The translations under genes and the position numbers were made by a program. This document shows positions 16,777 to 23,284 of a DNA stretch of 55,339 nucleotides, in pieces. The notes under the pieces are model-generated. The model saw nothing but the letters and a program-made list of their open reading frames with translations. It was not told where the DNA came from and searched no databases. Source of the DNA: a virus; IMG/VR virus record IMGVR_UViG_3300024261_000039, positions 1 through 55,339 of that record. One strand, given 5' to 3'. How positions within the stretch are numbered: the stretch's first letter is position 1; every line of letters begins with the position of its first letter.

Positions 16777-17048
16777 TTTGCATACTCCTTAATTAAGTTA
16801 TCCACCCCGTCCTTAGAATCAACCACCTTAACCGTCATGCCCAGACACCGCAGTACACGATGCTCATGAGCCTGTAGTTCAGTGGGCTTTTTCCCCAGTG
16901 CCTTAACCTCAACTGCGAGGATGACATTGGGGAAAAGTACTAGTCGATCAGGGACGCCACGGTGCGATGGTGAAGACCATTTATATGATCTTCCACCGTG
17001 GCGTTTAACCTGATCAGCTAGATACTTCTCGATATCCCTTTCACGCAA
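16773..17048 (-). CDS. VRR-NUC domain nuclease
   Basis: The 91-residue protein is a stand-alone VRR-NUC module of the PD-(D/E)XK superfamily: GVPDRLVLF with Asp34, VEVKA with Glu47 and Lys49, and Gln59 in KKPTELQAHEH. Family members cut branched or structured DNA, and phage versions usually sit next to SNF2-type helicases, as here. The only start before the fold is a TTG (17048), five bases after the upstream stop and without a strong ribosome site. It is likely a resolvase-like or replication nuclease. Confidence 0.85.
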   Translation of the reverse strand: MRERDIEKYLADQVKRHGGRSYKWSSPSHRGVPDRLVLFPNVILAVEVKALGKKPTELQAHEHRVLRCLGMTVKVVDSKDGVDNLIKEYAK

Positions 17049-17052
17049 AGGG

Positions 17053-17763
17053 TTACTTCGTTCCCGCTAAAAACTCCTGTTCAAGCTTTGCTTTGTTTGG
17101 CGGGATGCCGATCTTCGATTGCTTCACTGCATCTTCATGCGTGTCAAACCAACCTAGTATGTCGAACTGTGGCGCGGCACTCCCTCTTGGATTGTACTTA
17201 TTCGGCATCATGTACGATGTCATGGAGATCATCGGCATCTGATACTTGCCCGTTGATCTGGCATTAGCGATATATGCCTTTGCCATTGAACCCAGTGCGC
17301 GTTTACCACCCACCGTACTGGTAGAGAATTTAAACTTCTCACCGTTACGGGAGTCCTCAGTTGACGGATCGTCAACCAAAGAAAAGGTGACGCCCATGGA
17401 CTCAGTCCACCCATCAGTGTTGCCATCCACGTAGGGATACTCAGGTGCGAGGGTTGCCAAGTCTGATGGAAGAATAAAGTTCTGTGTACCCTTCTCAACG
17501 TCAGAGAAGAGGACAGACAACTCTGCTACTGGGGGTTGCTTAGGCACACTTCCCCAACACAAAAACCCTTTTGCCATTGTGCCTTGGATATCTGCTAAAA
17601 AGATTTCATCAGGCATGATGAGTTCTTCTTCATCTTTCTTGCCGAAAAGAAAATCTCCCCCTGAGAATTTCAAGAAATGGGTACGGTCTTCTGGTGATGA
17701 TGGTGCGTCAAGTGCGTCAAATACTGACGCGCCTTGTGCGGCTATAGTTGCTAATTCGCTCAT
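17053..17763 (-). CDS. Putative ssDNA-binding or recombination protein
   Basis: A 236-residue protein lying between a Cas4-like exonuclease (4-base overlap) and a VRR-NUC nuclease. In related phage cassettes that position is held by an ssDNA-binding protein (DUF2815 type). Visible features are a beta-rich core, a basic conserved stretch GKRALGSMAKAYIANARSTG and aromatic-rich DILGWFDTHEDA. No certain family match can be made by eye; assignment rests on position and general composition. Confidence 0.4.
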   Translation of the reverse strand: MSELATIAAQGASVFDALDAPSSPEDRTHFLKFSGGDFLFGKKDEEELIMPDEIFLADIQGTMAKGFLCWGSVPKQPPVAELSVLFSDVEKGTQNFILPSDLATLAPEYPYVDGNTDGWTESMGVTFSLVDDPSTEDSRNGEKFKFSTSTVGGKRALGSMAKAYIANARSTGKYQMPMISMTSYMMPNKYNPRGSAAPQFDILGWFDTHEDAVKQSKIGIPPNKAKLEQEFLAGTK

Positions 17764-18782
17764 TTTATTTCCTTGATTTTTAATTGATCTGATGGTTTTC
17801 CAATCGAGTAACAGTCTGATAGGTCGATGCCCTTATCACTCACCAAGTCTTTGTCAAGAGATCGTCTGCCCGCAACTTCATGGTATGTGATTAGGTAATC
17901 GTCTGATGCCCCAGACTTGATACCTTCTGTTCTCATATATGCTTTAATGTCTTCTATGATTTCTCCTTGTTCTCGTTTCTTCGCTTTGATTTCCTTATCA
18001 AGAGTTAACTTGCTCTTGATCAGAGGGTTGATAAAATCTGCTTGGTGATTTGAAAGTCCCGTCTTTGTGGGCATGGAGTCTGAGATGTGCTGACCGCAAC
18101 GCTGTGCGTATGGACACCACTTACAACAGCCTGACAACTTACCTTCGGTTGGCAGGTCTTCAGGTTTCTTTTCAAACGCATCACGCGCACGATTGAGTGC
18201 GTGGGTGAATACCGCTTGATCCCTCTCAACTCTGTGGAGAGTCATCTTTGAGTAGTTAGACGCTTCAACATAGATGATCCACGCCTCATCAATCGACTTG
18301 CCTAGTTGATGATTCGCTAACCCCATCTGTACCTGTACTTGCATCTTATGTGCAGGCTTAGGCAACTCACTTTGATATCGTGGGTCGATTGATTTGATTT
18401 CAAAGATCACCTCGACACGGTTGTTTTCAATGTCGTAGAAAAAGATGAAACCGTCTGGAGTTGCAGATAGGTACTGCCACTGGATCGTGGCCTGACCCTT
18501 CCCCGCATCCGTGAGAACACCTTTTCCACCCAGTGCCTCTTTCACTAAGGCAACAGTCCAATCTTCCATGGTGTTTCCACGCTCTAAGAACCCCCAACCC
18601 TGAACGAAGTCAGGGTCTTCGGGGGTCTTGTGCTTGTGATAACTCAACTGCTTGATGCAACTGAACACTTCAGATGCCCCCACCGTGGAAGATCGATCAT
18701 GCACCTTCCCCTCGTCTGTCACAAAGACTGTCTTGCGAGACGAGGCGGCTGTGTTCATCCACCCTAAGAGGTCATCAAACAT
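17760..18782 (-). CDS. Cas4/RecB-like PD-(D/E)XK exonuclease with probable Fe-S cluster
   Basis: The 340-residue protein shows the RecB-nuclease core: Asp110 in SATPDGF, Glu128 and Lys130 in FEIKS, and Gln148/150 in HKMQVQVQMG. Cys42 together with the cluster GCCKWCPYAQRC (219-229) fits the four-cysteine iron-sulfur arrangement of Cas4/AddB-type nucleases. It resembles DUF2800-like phage proteins. The ATG overlaps the upstream 83-residue gene. It probably makes single-stranded ends for recombination or replication, working with the next gene. Confidence 0.8.
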   Translation of the reverse strand: MFDDLLGWMNTAASSRKTVFVTDEGKVHDRSSTVGASEVFSCIKQLSYHKHKTPEDPDFVQGWGFLERGNTMEDWTVALVKEALGGKGVLTDAGKGQATIQWQYLSATPDGFIFFYDIENNRVEVIFEIKSIDPRYQSELPKPAHKMQVQVQMGLANHQLGKSIDEAWIIYVEASNYSKMTLHRVERDQAVFTHALNRARDAFEKKPEDLPTEGKLSGCCKWCPYAQRCGQHISDSMPTKTGLSNHQADFINPLIKSKLTLDKEIKAKKREQGEIIEDIKAYMRTEGIKSGASDDYLITYHEVAGRRSLDKDLVSDKGIDLSDCYSIGKPSDQLKIKEIK

Positions 18783-19026
18783 CGGGTGCGTTCTCTCTCT
18801 TTAAGTAAAAGATAGGGTCTTCAGCGAGGTAATCGCTAGTCACCTCAATAGCTATCGTCCTCATGTGTTCGTTTGGCATGGCCTCTAAGGCCGCTGACCA
18901 TCTGACTAAAGCTGACCCAAAACCTTTACGAGTGTTGGCCGCTTTGATTAGGGCGTCCATGGCCTTAAGGACTGGAGTCCAAGCTGACTCAGGGTGAATT
19001 CCAATTGGTAAAATGTCTGCACTCAT
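18775..19026 (-). CDS. Hypothetical early protein
   Basis: An 83-residue helical protein without recognised motifs (WTPVLKAMDALIKAANTRKGFGSALVRWSAAL). It overlaps the Cas4-like gene by 8 bases, and its start overlaps the stop of the tiny membrane ORF as ATGA. It is the first full-size gene of the leftward early operon. Function unknown. Confidence 0.55.
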   Translation of the reverse strand: MSADILPIGIHPESAWTPVLKAMDALIKAANTRKGFGSALVRWSAALEAMPNEHMRTIAIEVTSDYLAEDPIFYLKRENAPDV

Positions 19027-19103
19027 GATGATATCCCCACAAATATTCCAATAATAAATAAGTAAATGGCAAAGATTGCCACTGATTCAAGTACGTCTCG
19101 CAT
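19023..19103 (-). CDS. Tiny membrane protein (26 aa), first gene of leftward operon
   Basis: Twenty-six codons encode an acidic start followed by one hydrophobic helix (AIFAIYLFIIGIFVGISS). A strong GGGGAGGT ribosome site stands four bases before the ATG, and the stop overlaps the next start as ATGA. The ORF begins 23 bases after the predicted transcription start. These signals make it credible despite its size. It may act only as a leader that couples translation, or as a membrane peptide. Confidence 0.55.
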   Translation of the reverse strand: MRDVLESVAIFAIYLFIIGIFVGISS

Positions 19104-19132
19104 TCTACCTCCCCGCTTGTAATGTTGTGGTT

Positions 19133-19161
19133 ATAATAGCAAATGCTTATGGGTTGCACAA
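19133..19161 (-). promoter_or_regulatory. Leftward early promoter with operator
   Basis: On the minus strand: TTGTGC (19161-19156), 17 bases, TATTAT (19138-19133). The spacer ends in CATAAGCATTTGC, identical to the spacer end of the rightward promoter at 20509-20537. It contains the operator-like 10-mer AGCAAATGCT (plus strand 19138-19147). It should drive the operon 19103-12418. Confidence 0.65.
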
Positions 19162-19195
19162 GGAGTGTTTTAAATTTATTACAGACTACTTGCTA

Positions 19196-19225
19196 TTGAT
19201 CTTGGGCGAATTGGTGTGATATGCT
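19196..19225 (+). promoter_or_regulatory. Candidate promoter for the 78-residue gene
   Basis: TTGATC (19196-19201), 18 bases, TATGCT (19220-19225) preceded by TGTGA. It lies about 30 bases before the ATG at 19255. Confidence 0.4.
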
Positions 19226-19254
19226 GACCGCACAATAAAAAGGGAGAACATGGG

Positions 19255-19491
19255 ATGCTAACGAAGCTGGATGTACTGAATGCGCTTGAGGCGAAAGGAT
19301 ACAAAGGAGTAAAGCTGTATAGAATGGGAGATGGAGACAAAGCGATTTGGGTATTCCAGTACCCGAAGATTCACGTAATGTACGCGAGGGTGCTTACTCC
19401 TTATATAAGTGATCTGACTTTAGAAGTCTGGTTAAACGAGTTTGATATGATGTTGGAAGAAACTTCAATGATGAAGATCGGTGCGCTTTGA
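19255..19491 (+). CDS. Small hypothetical protein near the switch
   Basis: A 78-residue protein (mixed alpha/beta: LDVLNALEAKGYKGVKLYRMG, then AIWVFQYPKIHVMYARVL) with a GGGAG ribosome site eight bases before the ATG. An earlier ATG at 19250 is out of frame and stops at once. It is transcribed toward the repressor gene on the opposite strand. No family recognised. Confidence 0.6.
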   Translation: MLTKLDVLNALEAKGYKGVKLYRMGDGDKAIWVFQYPKIHVMYARVLTPYISDLTLEVWLNEFDMMLEETSMMKIGAL

Positions 19492-19637
19492 AGGGGTGTA
19501 CATTATGCCTCGCCAAGTTTAGTGAAGACGAGGGTTTACTGGAAGGTTATATTGGTATGTTACCCGTGTGCTTTTGTCCAACGTGCCTGTCTGGCTTGTT
19601 GGACATGGCGGATCAGATGAGAGAGGGTGAAGAATAA
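19488..19637 (+). CDS. Small zinc-ribbon-like protein (49 aa)
   Basis: A TTG start overlaps the TGA of the preceding gene (TTTGA), and the frame encodes CTLC near the start and CFCPTC in the middle, a plausible four-cysteine zinc site. The tail is acidic (DMADQMREGEE). Coupled translation is inferred from the overlap; no independent ribosome site is strong. It could be a non-coding 3' region, but the paired CxxC motifs favour a gene. Confidence 0.45.
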   Translation: MKGCTLCLAKFSEDEGLLEGYIGMLPVCFCPTCLSGLLDMADQMREGEE

Positions 19638-19684
19638 CATGGCGAATGTTGGGGGTTTTTCCCCTAACATTTACAAGGTATGTT

Positions 19685-19710
19685 TAAACGTACGTTTAAA
19701 CGTACGTTTA
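19685..19710. repeat. 26-bp perfect palindrome at the repressor stop codon
   Basis: Two GTTTAAACGTAC units and a partial third make a tandem array whose core 19685-19710 reads the same on both strands. It includes the TAA of the CI-like gene (19710-19708). Just upstream, 19652-19676 holds a GGGG/CCCC hairpin flanked by ATGTT/AACAT. Possible roles are terminator, protein-binding site or cruciform. Confidence 0.6.
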
Positions 19711-20331
19711 CTTCCCCTTAACGAACTGCCGCTGATAGAACATGACTGTTCCAAGAATGTCTTGATCAGTCTTCTGGACTAAAGGGAACTGGATGTTTGA
19801 AGGTTGGAAATACTGAACTCCCCCTTCAGTGACGAGGCGTCTGACCGTGGCTGTTGGGGCATCGGCCTCACGATACACAACAATGTCTCCATTCTCTGGT
19901 CGATGTCGTGGAGATACAGTGATGTACCCACCAACGGGAAGTTCGGGAGACATCACCTCACTTAGAATCTCCAAAGCAAAACAGGTCTTAGCGCAATCCC
20001 ATGCCGCAGGTATCAAGGTGAGTGGCCTGTCCATTCCAAGCGGGGCGTCTTCCCACGAAACCACAGGTATATAATGTTGTGATGCGACAGGGGGAGCATC
20101 TCTGATTGCAGGGTGGTCTTCGGGTAGCGTGGATAACCAACCTTCTGGCAAATTTAACCGCGCCTCAAACTTACTGGCTGATCTCTCGCCCATGTTTCTC
20201 AGTCCATTGACCAACTGGTAGACGTACCCTGTCGATACCCCCATGGCCTTGGCTATCTGTCCTTGACTACCGTACTTGTTAACAACTTCTATGAAGTTCA
20301 ACTTACGAATTTCTGCTACATCTACTGACAT
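19708..20331 (-). CDS. CI-like repressor with degenerate S24 peptidase domain
   Basis: The 207-residue protein has an N-terminal helix-turn-helix (about 20-45: GSQGQIAKAMGVSTGYVYQLV) and a C-terminal LexA/CI-type S24 fold (about 118-200: LEILSEVMSPELPVGGYITVS, GDIVVYR, QYFQPSN). The Ser that precedes Met in active proteins (lambda GNSM) is Val126, and the catalytic Lys (lambda FKKL) is Arg164. Self-cleavage is therefore not expected, although the dimerisation fold should remain. I chose the ATG at 20331 over an upstream TTG at 20346. The gene lies opposite the Cro-like gene and likely maintains lysogeny and represses its own promoter. Confidence 0.85.
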   Translation of the reverse strand: MSVDVAEIRKLNFIEVVNKYGSQGQIAKAMGVSTGYVYQLVNGLRNMGERSASKFEARLNLPEGWLSTLPEDHPAIRDAPPVASQHYIPVVSWEDAPLGMDRPLTLIPAAWDCAKTCFALEILSEVMSPELPVGGYITVSPRHRPENGDIVVYREADAPTATVRRLVTEGGVQYFQPSNIQFPLVQKTDQDILGTVMFYQRQFVKGK

Positions 20332-20363
20332 TGCTCGTCCCACCAACCAAGAAAAAAATCTGG

Positions 20364-20392
20364 ATTATATATGAAGTTACGGGGTGTGTCAT
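20364..20392 (-). promoter_or_regulatory. Repressor (CI) promoter
   Basis: On the minus strand: ATGACA (20392-20387), 17 bases, TATAAT (20369-20364), start near 20357, 26 bases before the ATG. The -35 lies inside the left arm of the inverted repeat 20382-20426, which suggests autoregulation. Confidence 0.65.
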
Positions 20393-20426
20393 ATAACACA
20401 AGTACAGTCGGGCATATGCCACACCC
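20382..20426. promoter_or_regulatory. Candidate operator dyad in the switch region
   Basis: The arms GGGTGTGTCATAT (20382-20394) and the complement of GGGTGTGGCATAT (20414-20426) match at 12 of 13 bases around a 19-base centre. The 10-bp palindrome GGCATATGCC (20411-20420) overlaps the right arm. A weaker TAGCTTATGCTA lies at 20436-20447. The left arm covers the -35 of the CI promoter. Confidence 0.5.
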
Positions 20427-20508
20427 TGCTATCTATAGCTTATGCTAAGTTATACCCCCCTCAACAACAGCAGTCAACCCTGATTGTGAGATAAATGTGA
20501 CAAATAAC

Positions 20509-20537
20509 TTGTGAGAGTCATAAGCATTTGCTATGAT
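20509..20537 (+). promoter_or_regulatory. Rightward early promoter with operator
   Basis: TTGTGA (20509-20514), 17 bases, TATGAT (20532-20537). The spacer contains CATAAGCATTTGC as in the leftward promoter, with operator AGCATTTGCT at 20523-20532. The predicted start (20543-20545) coincides with the ATG of the Cro-like gene, so its mRNA would be leaderless. Confidence 0.7.
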
Positions 20538-20543
20538 TAGAGC

Positions 20544-20765
20544 ATGGAATATAAAAAATACTATGCGACCCTCGGCAGGGAGCAGAAGAAACAACTAGCC
20601 GACAAGTTACACACATCCCCTGAATACCTAGCCCAATTGAATAGTGGTATGAGGTACGCAGGTTTGAAAATTGTGCGGGCCATCGAACCCGCCACAGACG
20701 GGGTCGTGGAAATGCATGAACTACCTCTCAAGCCACTACCTTCTTCAATGGTCGTGTCGTTCTAA
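20544..20765 (+). CDS. Cro-like small DNA-binding protein
   Basis: A 73-residue protein with a YdaS/Cro-like helix-turn-helix: GREQKKQLADKLHTSPEYLAQLNSGMRYAGLKIVRAIEPAT. It is divergent from the CI-like gene, as in lambdoid switches. The ATG stands at the predicted transcription start with no ribosome site upstream, and no later start would keep the fold, so leaderless translation is likely. The C-terminal 20 residues are non-conserved in appearance. A strong terminator follows. It probably binds the shared operators and blocks repressor synthesis. Confidence 0.75.
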   Translation: MEYKKYYATLGREQKKQLADKLHTSPEYLAQLNSGMRYAGLKIVRAIEPATDGVVEMHELPLKPLPSSMVVSF

Positions 20766-20791
20766 CTCAAGTGCTGATTGAGTCCCTATAA

Positions 20792-20817
20792 GCCTCCCTT
20801 GCGGAGGCTCTTTTTTT
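20792..20817 (+). terminator. Intrinsic terminator between cro-like and replication genes
   Basis: GCCTCC (20792-20797), a 5-base loop, GGAGGC (20803-20808), then TC and seven T residues. It lies 27 bases after the Cro-like stop and 29 before the primase-helicase ATG. Confidence 0.8.
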
Positions 20818-20845
20818 GACGGCATGACTAACGGAGGCGTCATCT

Positions 20846-23215
20846 ATGTCTGAGAATAACGTAGCAGTATTGAACAATCTAGCAAGCCTTGCCCACCAAC
20901 TCGATGATGCTCCTGAGAAAGAGGGTGACTCATTCTTAGTTCATTGTGTTGCCCATGAAGACACGCACCGCAGTCTTCTGCTCAGTGAGGGGGCAACGGG
21001 CAAGACGATTGTGTATTGCAGGGCAGGGTGTACTCAAACTAAGGTAATCGCAGAACTTAGAGACCGTGGATTGTGGAGAGCGTCACCTCGTCCCGTGGTG
21101 GTGTCGGTTCTATACCATTATATAGACGAGTATGGACGAGAGTTCATGACTAAACGCAAGACTCCCAAGACTACGGTGAACGGTAAGAATAACTACGCCA
21201 TTGGCGTAGTGGATGATGGTAAGTTTAAACCCAGTGGTAAGCCAGAAGGTACACCCCCTCTCTATGGGTTGGTCAGTCTTCTTGAGGGGGGAAGGGAGTC
21301 TGAATTTGTTTGTGTCGTGGAAGGTGAGAAGGATGTTGACACGATTGTTGACCGTGGTGGCGTTGCAGTTTGCAACTATGACGGGGCGGGCAAATGGAGC
21401 GATGAGTATACTAATGTCCTGAGAGGCCATCGGGTTCTGATCATCCCTGACAACGACAGAGCAGGTCGAGACCACGCTAACATGGTTGGTAAGAAGTTAG
21501 ATGAGGCGGGTATTGATGTCAAAGTCTGGTATATCGAGGATATCGAAGAGAAGGGTGATGTAACAGATTGGTTTGAGAATCATAGTGGTACTTGGGAAAA
21601 GCTGAGAGAGGCTTATAGACTCTGTAGTTCTTTTGATGCATCGGACGATGGGTCACCGTGGACAGATCGGATGTTGGTCACGGAGCGAGGTGGGTTTGAG
21701 CGTGTGTTGTATAACGTAAAGCTGATGCTTGAGAATTCTCCTAAGACCAAGGGTGTCCTGAAGTATAACGAATTCCAACAGCGGTCTGAGGTAGCGAACT
21801 CTGTGCCATGGAGACGGGCAGATCATGACTTAGCGATCACAGACTACGATACGTTAGAGATGACGTCCTATATGAATGAAGGTGGCCTGATGGTCAGCAA
21901 GGCCATGGTGGATCAGGGTGCTGAAGTCATTTCTAAAAAAAGAGATAACCGCTATGACCCCTTAAAAGACTATTTATCGGTCTTAAATTGGGACGGTGTG
22001 GGTCGTGTCGATAGGTGGCTCAAGGAAATTGGGGCAACGTCTGACGAGGAATATTGCAAGCGTGTCGGTGCGGCATGGTTAATTGCAGGCGTGGCCCGTG
22101 GATTAAACAGTGATGGTGTGAAGGCCGATCAGATGTTAATTCTTGAGGGCGATCAAGGCATCAGGAAATCAACGTGTGCCAAGGCTCTGTGTCCCGTAGA
22201 TGAGTGGTTTACGGACAGCGTTAACACCTTTGAAGACAACGATACGATACTGAAGATGCAGGGCAAATGGATCATCGAGATTCCAGAACTTGCGGCATTT
22301 AGTAAGACTCAAATCAACCAACAGAAAGCATTCCTCAGTCGTACACACGACACAATGCGTCTGGCCTACGCTCGGTTTGATTCGACATTCCCTAGACGCT
22401 GTATTTTTATCGGCTCTCATAACCCTGAAGGTGATGGGGGCTATCTGAATGACTCGTCAGGAAGTCGTAGAGTTCTGCCAGTGAGCATGGGCGGTGACAT
22501 CAACATCGAGTGGTTGGAAAAGAACAGGGATCAGCTATGGGCAGAGGCTTGTGTTCGCTACAAATCAGGAGAGAAATGGTGGTTCGATGCAGACGATGCA
22601 ATCAATCAGCAGGTTCTGGACGAGCAGACTGCGAGGTATAAAGAGCATGAGATCATGGAAGAAGTGAGGCACTTCTTGACACACAGACCTGTGAACATTG
22701 GTGGTGTTATAGAGTGGACGGAACGTGATGAACCTGACTTAGTATTCTTCCCTAAAGTCTTTTGGGAATCTATGTACGGGGAAGATTATGCGACTAAATG
22801 TCCGAAGCATACTAAGGATGGTATGGCTAGGGGGATGCGTATTCGTAAGTGGAAGAAGGGCAAATACTACTGCAAAATCACCAAGACTACGAAGGGTGGG
22901 TGGCGTGAGACTGATGATTCTGAGGGGTTTGAAAATGTAAAAGGTGAGGTTTCCAATAAACCCACAGCAAATGCTAGTGAAAAAGATGGCAAAAACCCTC
23001 ACTCTGCTTTTTCGGAAAATAGGGGTGAGGTCGATTTACCCACAGCAAATGCTAGGGGTGATGGTGGTCGTGGTAGTACACCTCCCCCTAAAGTCGAGGT
23101 GAGGTCGGAGAAAGGTGAGGAAAATGGGGAGGTCGTGGAGTCAGTAATGGCGGGGTCTGTAGAGGTATCTCCCCTTTCTCACCCTACTACTACAAAGAGT
23201 ATATTTGACAGGTAA
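20846..23215 (+). CDS. TOPRIM primase / VapE-type helicase
   Basis: The 789-residue replication protein starts with a CHC2-like zinc site (Cys34, His37, Cys58, Cys62), then a TOPRIM domain with EGEKD (159-163) and PDNDRAG (201-207). A virulence-associated-E (VapE) P-loop domain follows, with Walker A EGDQGIRKST (434-443, Arg in place of the usual second Gly), EIPELAAFSK and FIGSHN plus SGSRRVLPV. The C-terminal ~90 residues are low-complexity and contain PTANA twice. Between ATGAC and GTCAT, which could pair, lies GGAGG, 8 bases before the ATG. It probably primes and unwinds for the polymerase gene immediately downstream. Confidence 0.85.
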   Translation: MSENNVAVLNNLASLAHQLDDAPEKEGDSFLVHCVAHEDTHRSLLLSEGATGKTIVYCRAGCTQTKVIAELRDRGLWRASPRPVVVSVLYHYIDEYGREFMTKRKTPKTTVNGKNNYAIGVVDDGKFKPSGKPEGTPPLYGLVSLLEGGRESEFVCVVEGEKDVDTIVDRGGVAVCNYDGAGKWSDEYTNVLRGHRVLIIPDNDRAGRDHANMVGKKLDEAGIDVKVWYIEDIEEKGDVTDWFENHSGTWEKLREAYRLCSSFDASDDGSPWTDRMLVTERGGFERVLYNVKLMLENSPKTKGVLKYNEFQQRSEVANSVPWRRADHDLAITDYDTLEMTSYMNEGGLMVSKAMVDQGAEVISKKRDNRYDPLKDYLSVLNWDGVGRVDRWLKEIGATSDEEYCKRVGAAWLIAGVARGLNSDGVKADQMLILEGDQGIRKSTCAKALCPVDEWFTDSVNTFEDNDTILKMQGKWIIEIPELAAFSKTQINQQKAFLSRTHDTMRLAYARFDSTFPRRCIFIGSHNPEGDGGYLNDSSGSRRVLPVSMGGDINIEWLEKNRDQLWAEACVRYKSGEKWWFDADDAINQQVLDEQTARYKEHEIMEEVRHFLTHRPVNIGGVIEWTERDEPDLVFFPKVFWESMYGEDYATKCPKHTKDGMARGMRIRKWKKGKYYCKITKTTKGGWRETDDSEGFENVKGEVSNKPTANASEKDGKNPHSAFSENRGEVDLPTANARGDGGRGSTPPPKVEVRSEKGEENGEVVESVMAGSVEVSPLSHPTTTKSIFDR

Positions 23216-23284
23216 AGATGACCAATAATAAAAAGCGTAGTATGGAGAAGAGTGTTGCCACTTTTGGAGTGAGAAAGGTGAGGT
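22943..23284. repeat. GGTGAGG repeat cluster, possible replication origin
   Basis: GGTGAGG occurs at 22943, 23034, 23099, 23114 and 23278, with complementary CTTTCTCACC at 23173-23182 and 23312-23321. The operator-like AGCAAATGCT lies at 22966-22975 and 23044-23053 inside an 18-base repeat. The cluster covers the low-complexity end of the helicase gene and the start of the polymerase gene. Confidence 0.4.

Noticed and set aside
20364-20543. SOS box (LexA-type CTGT-N8-ACAG) in the switch region
   Set aside because: I looked for one because of the CI-like gene, but only the GGGTGTG dyad and AGCAAWTGCT-type sites are present; none has LexA-box spacing.
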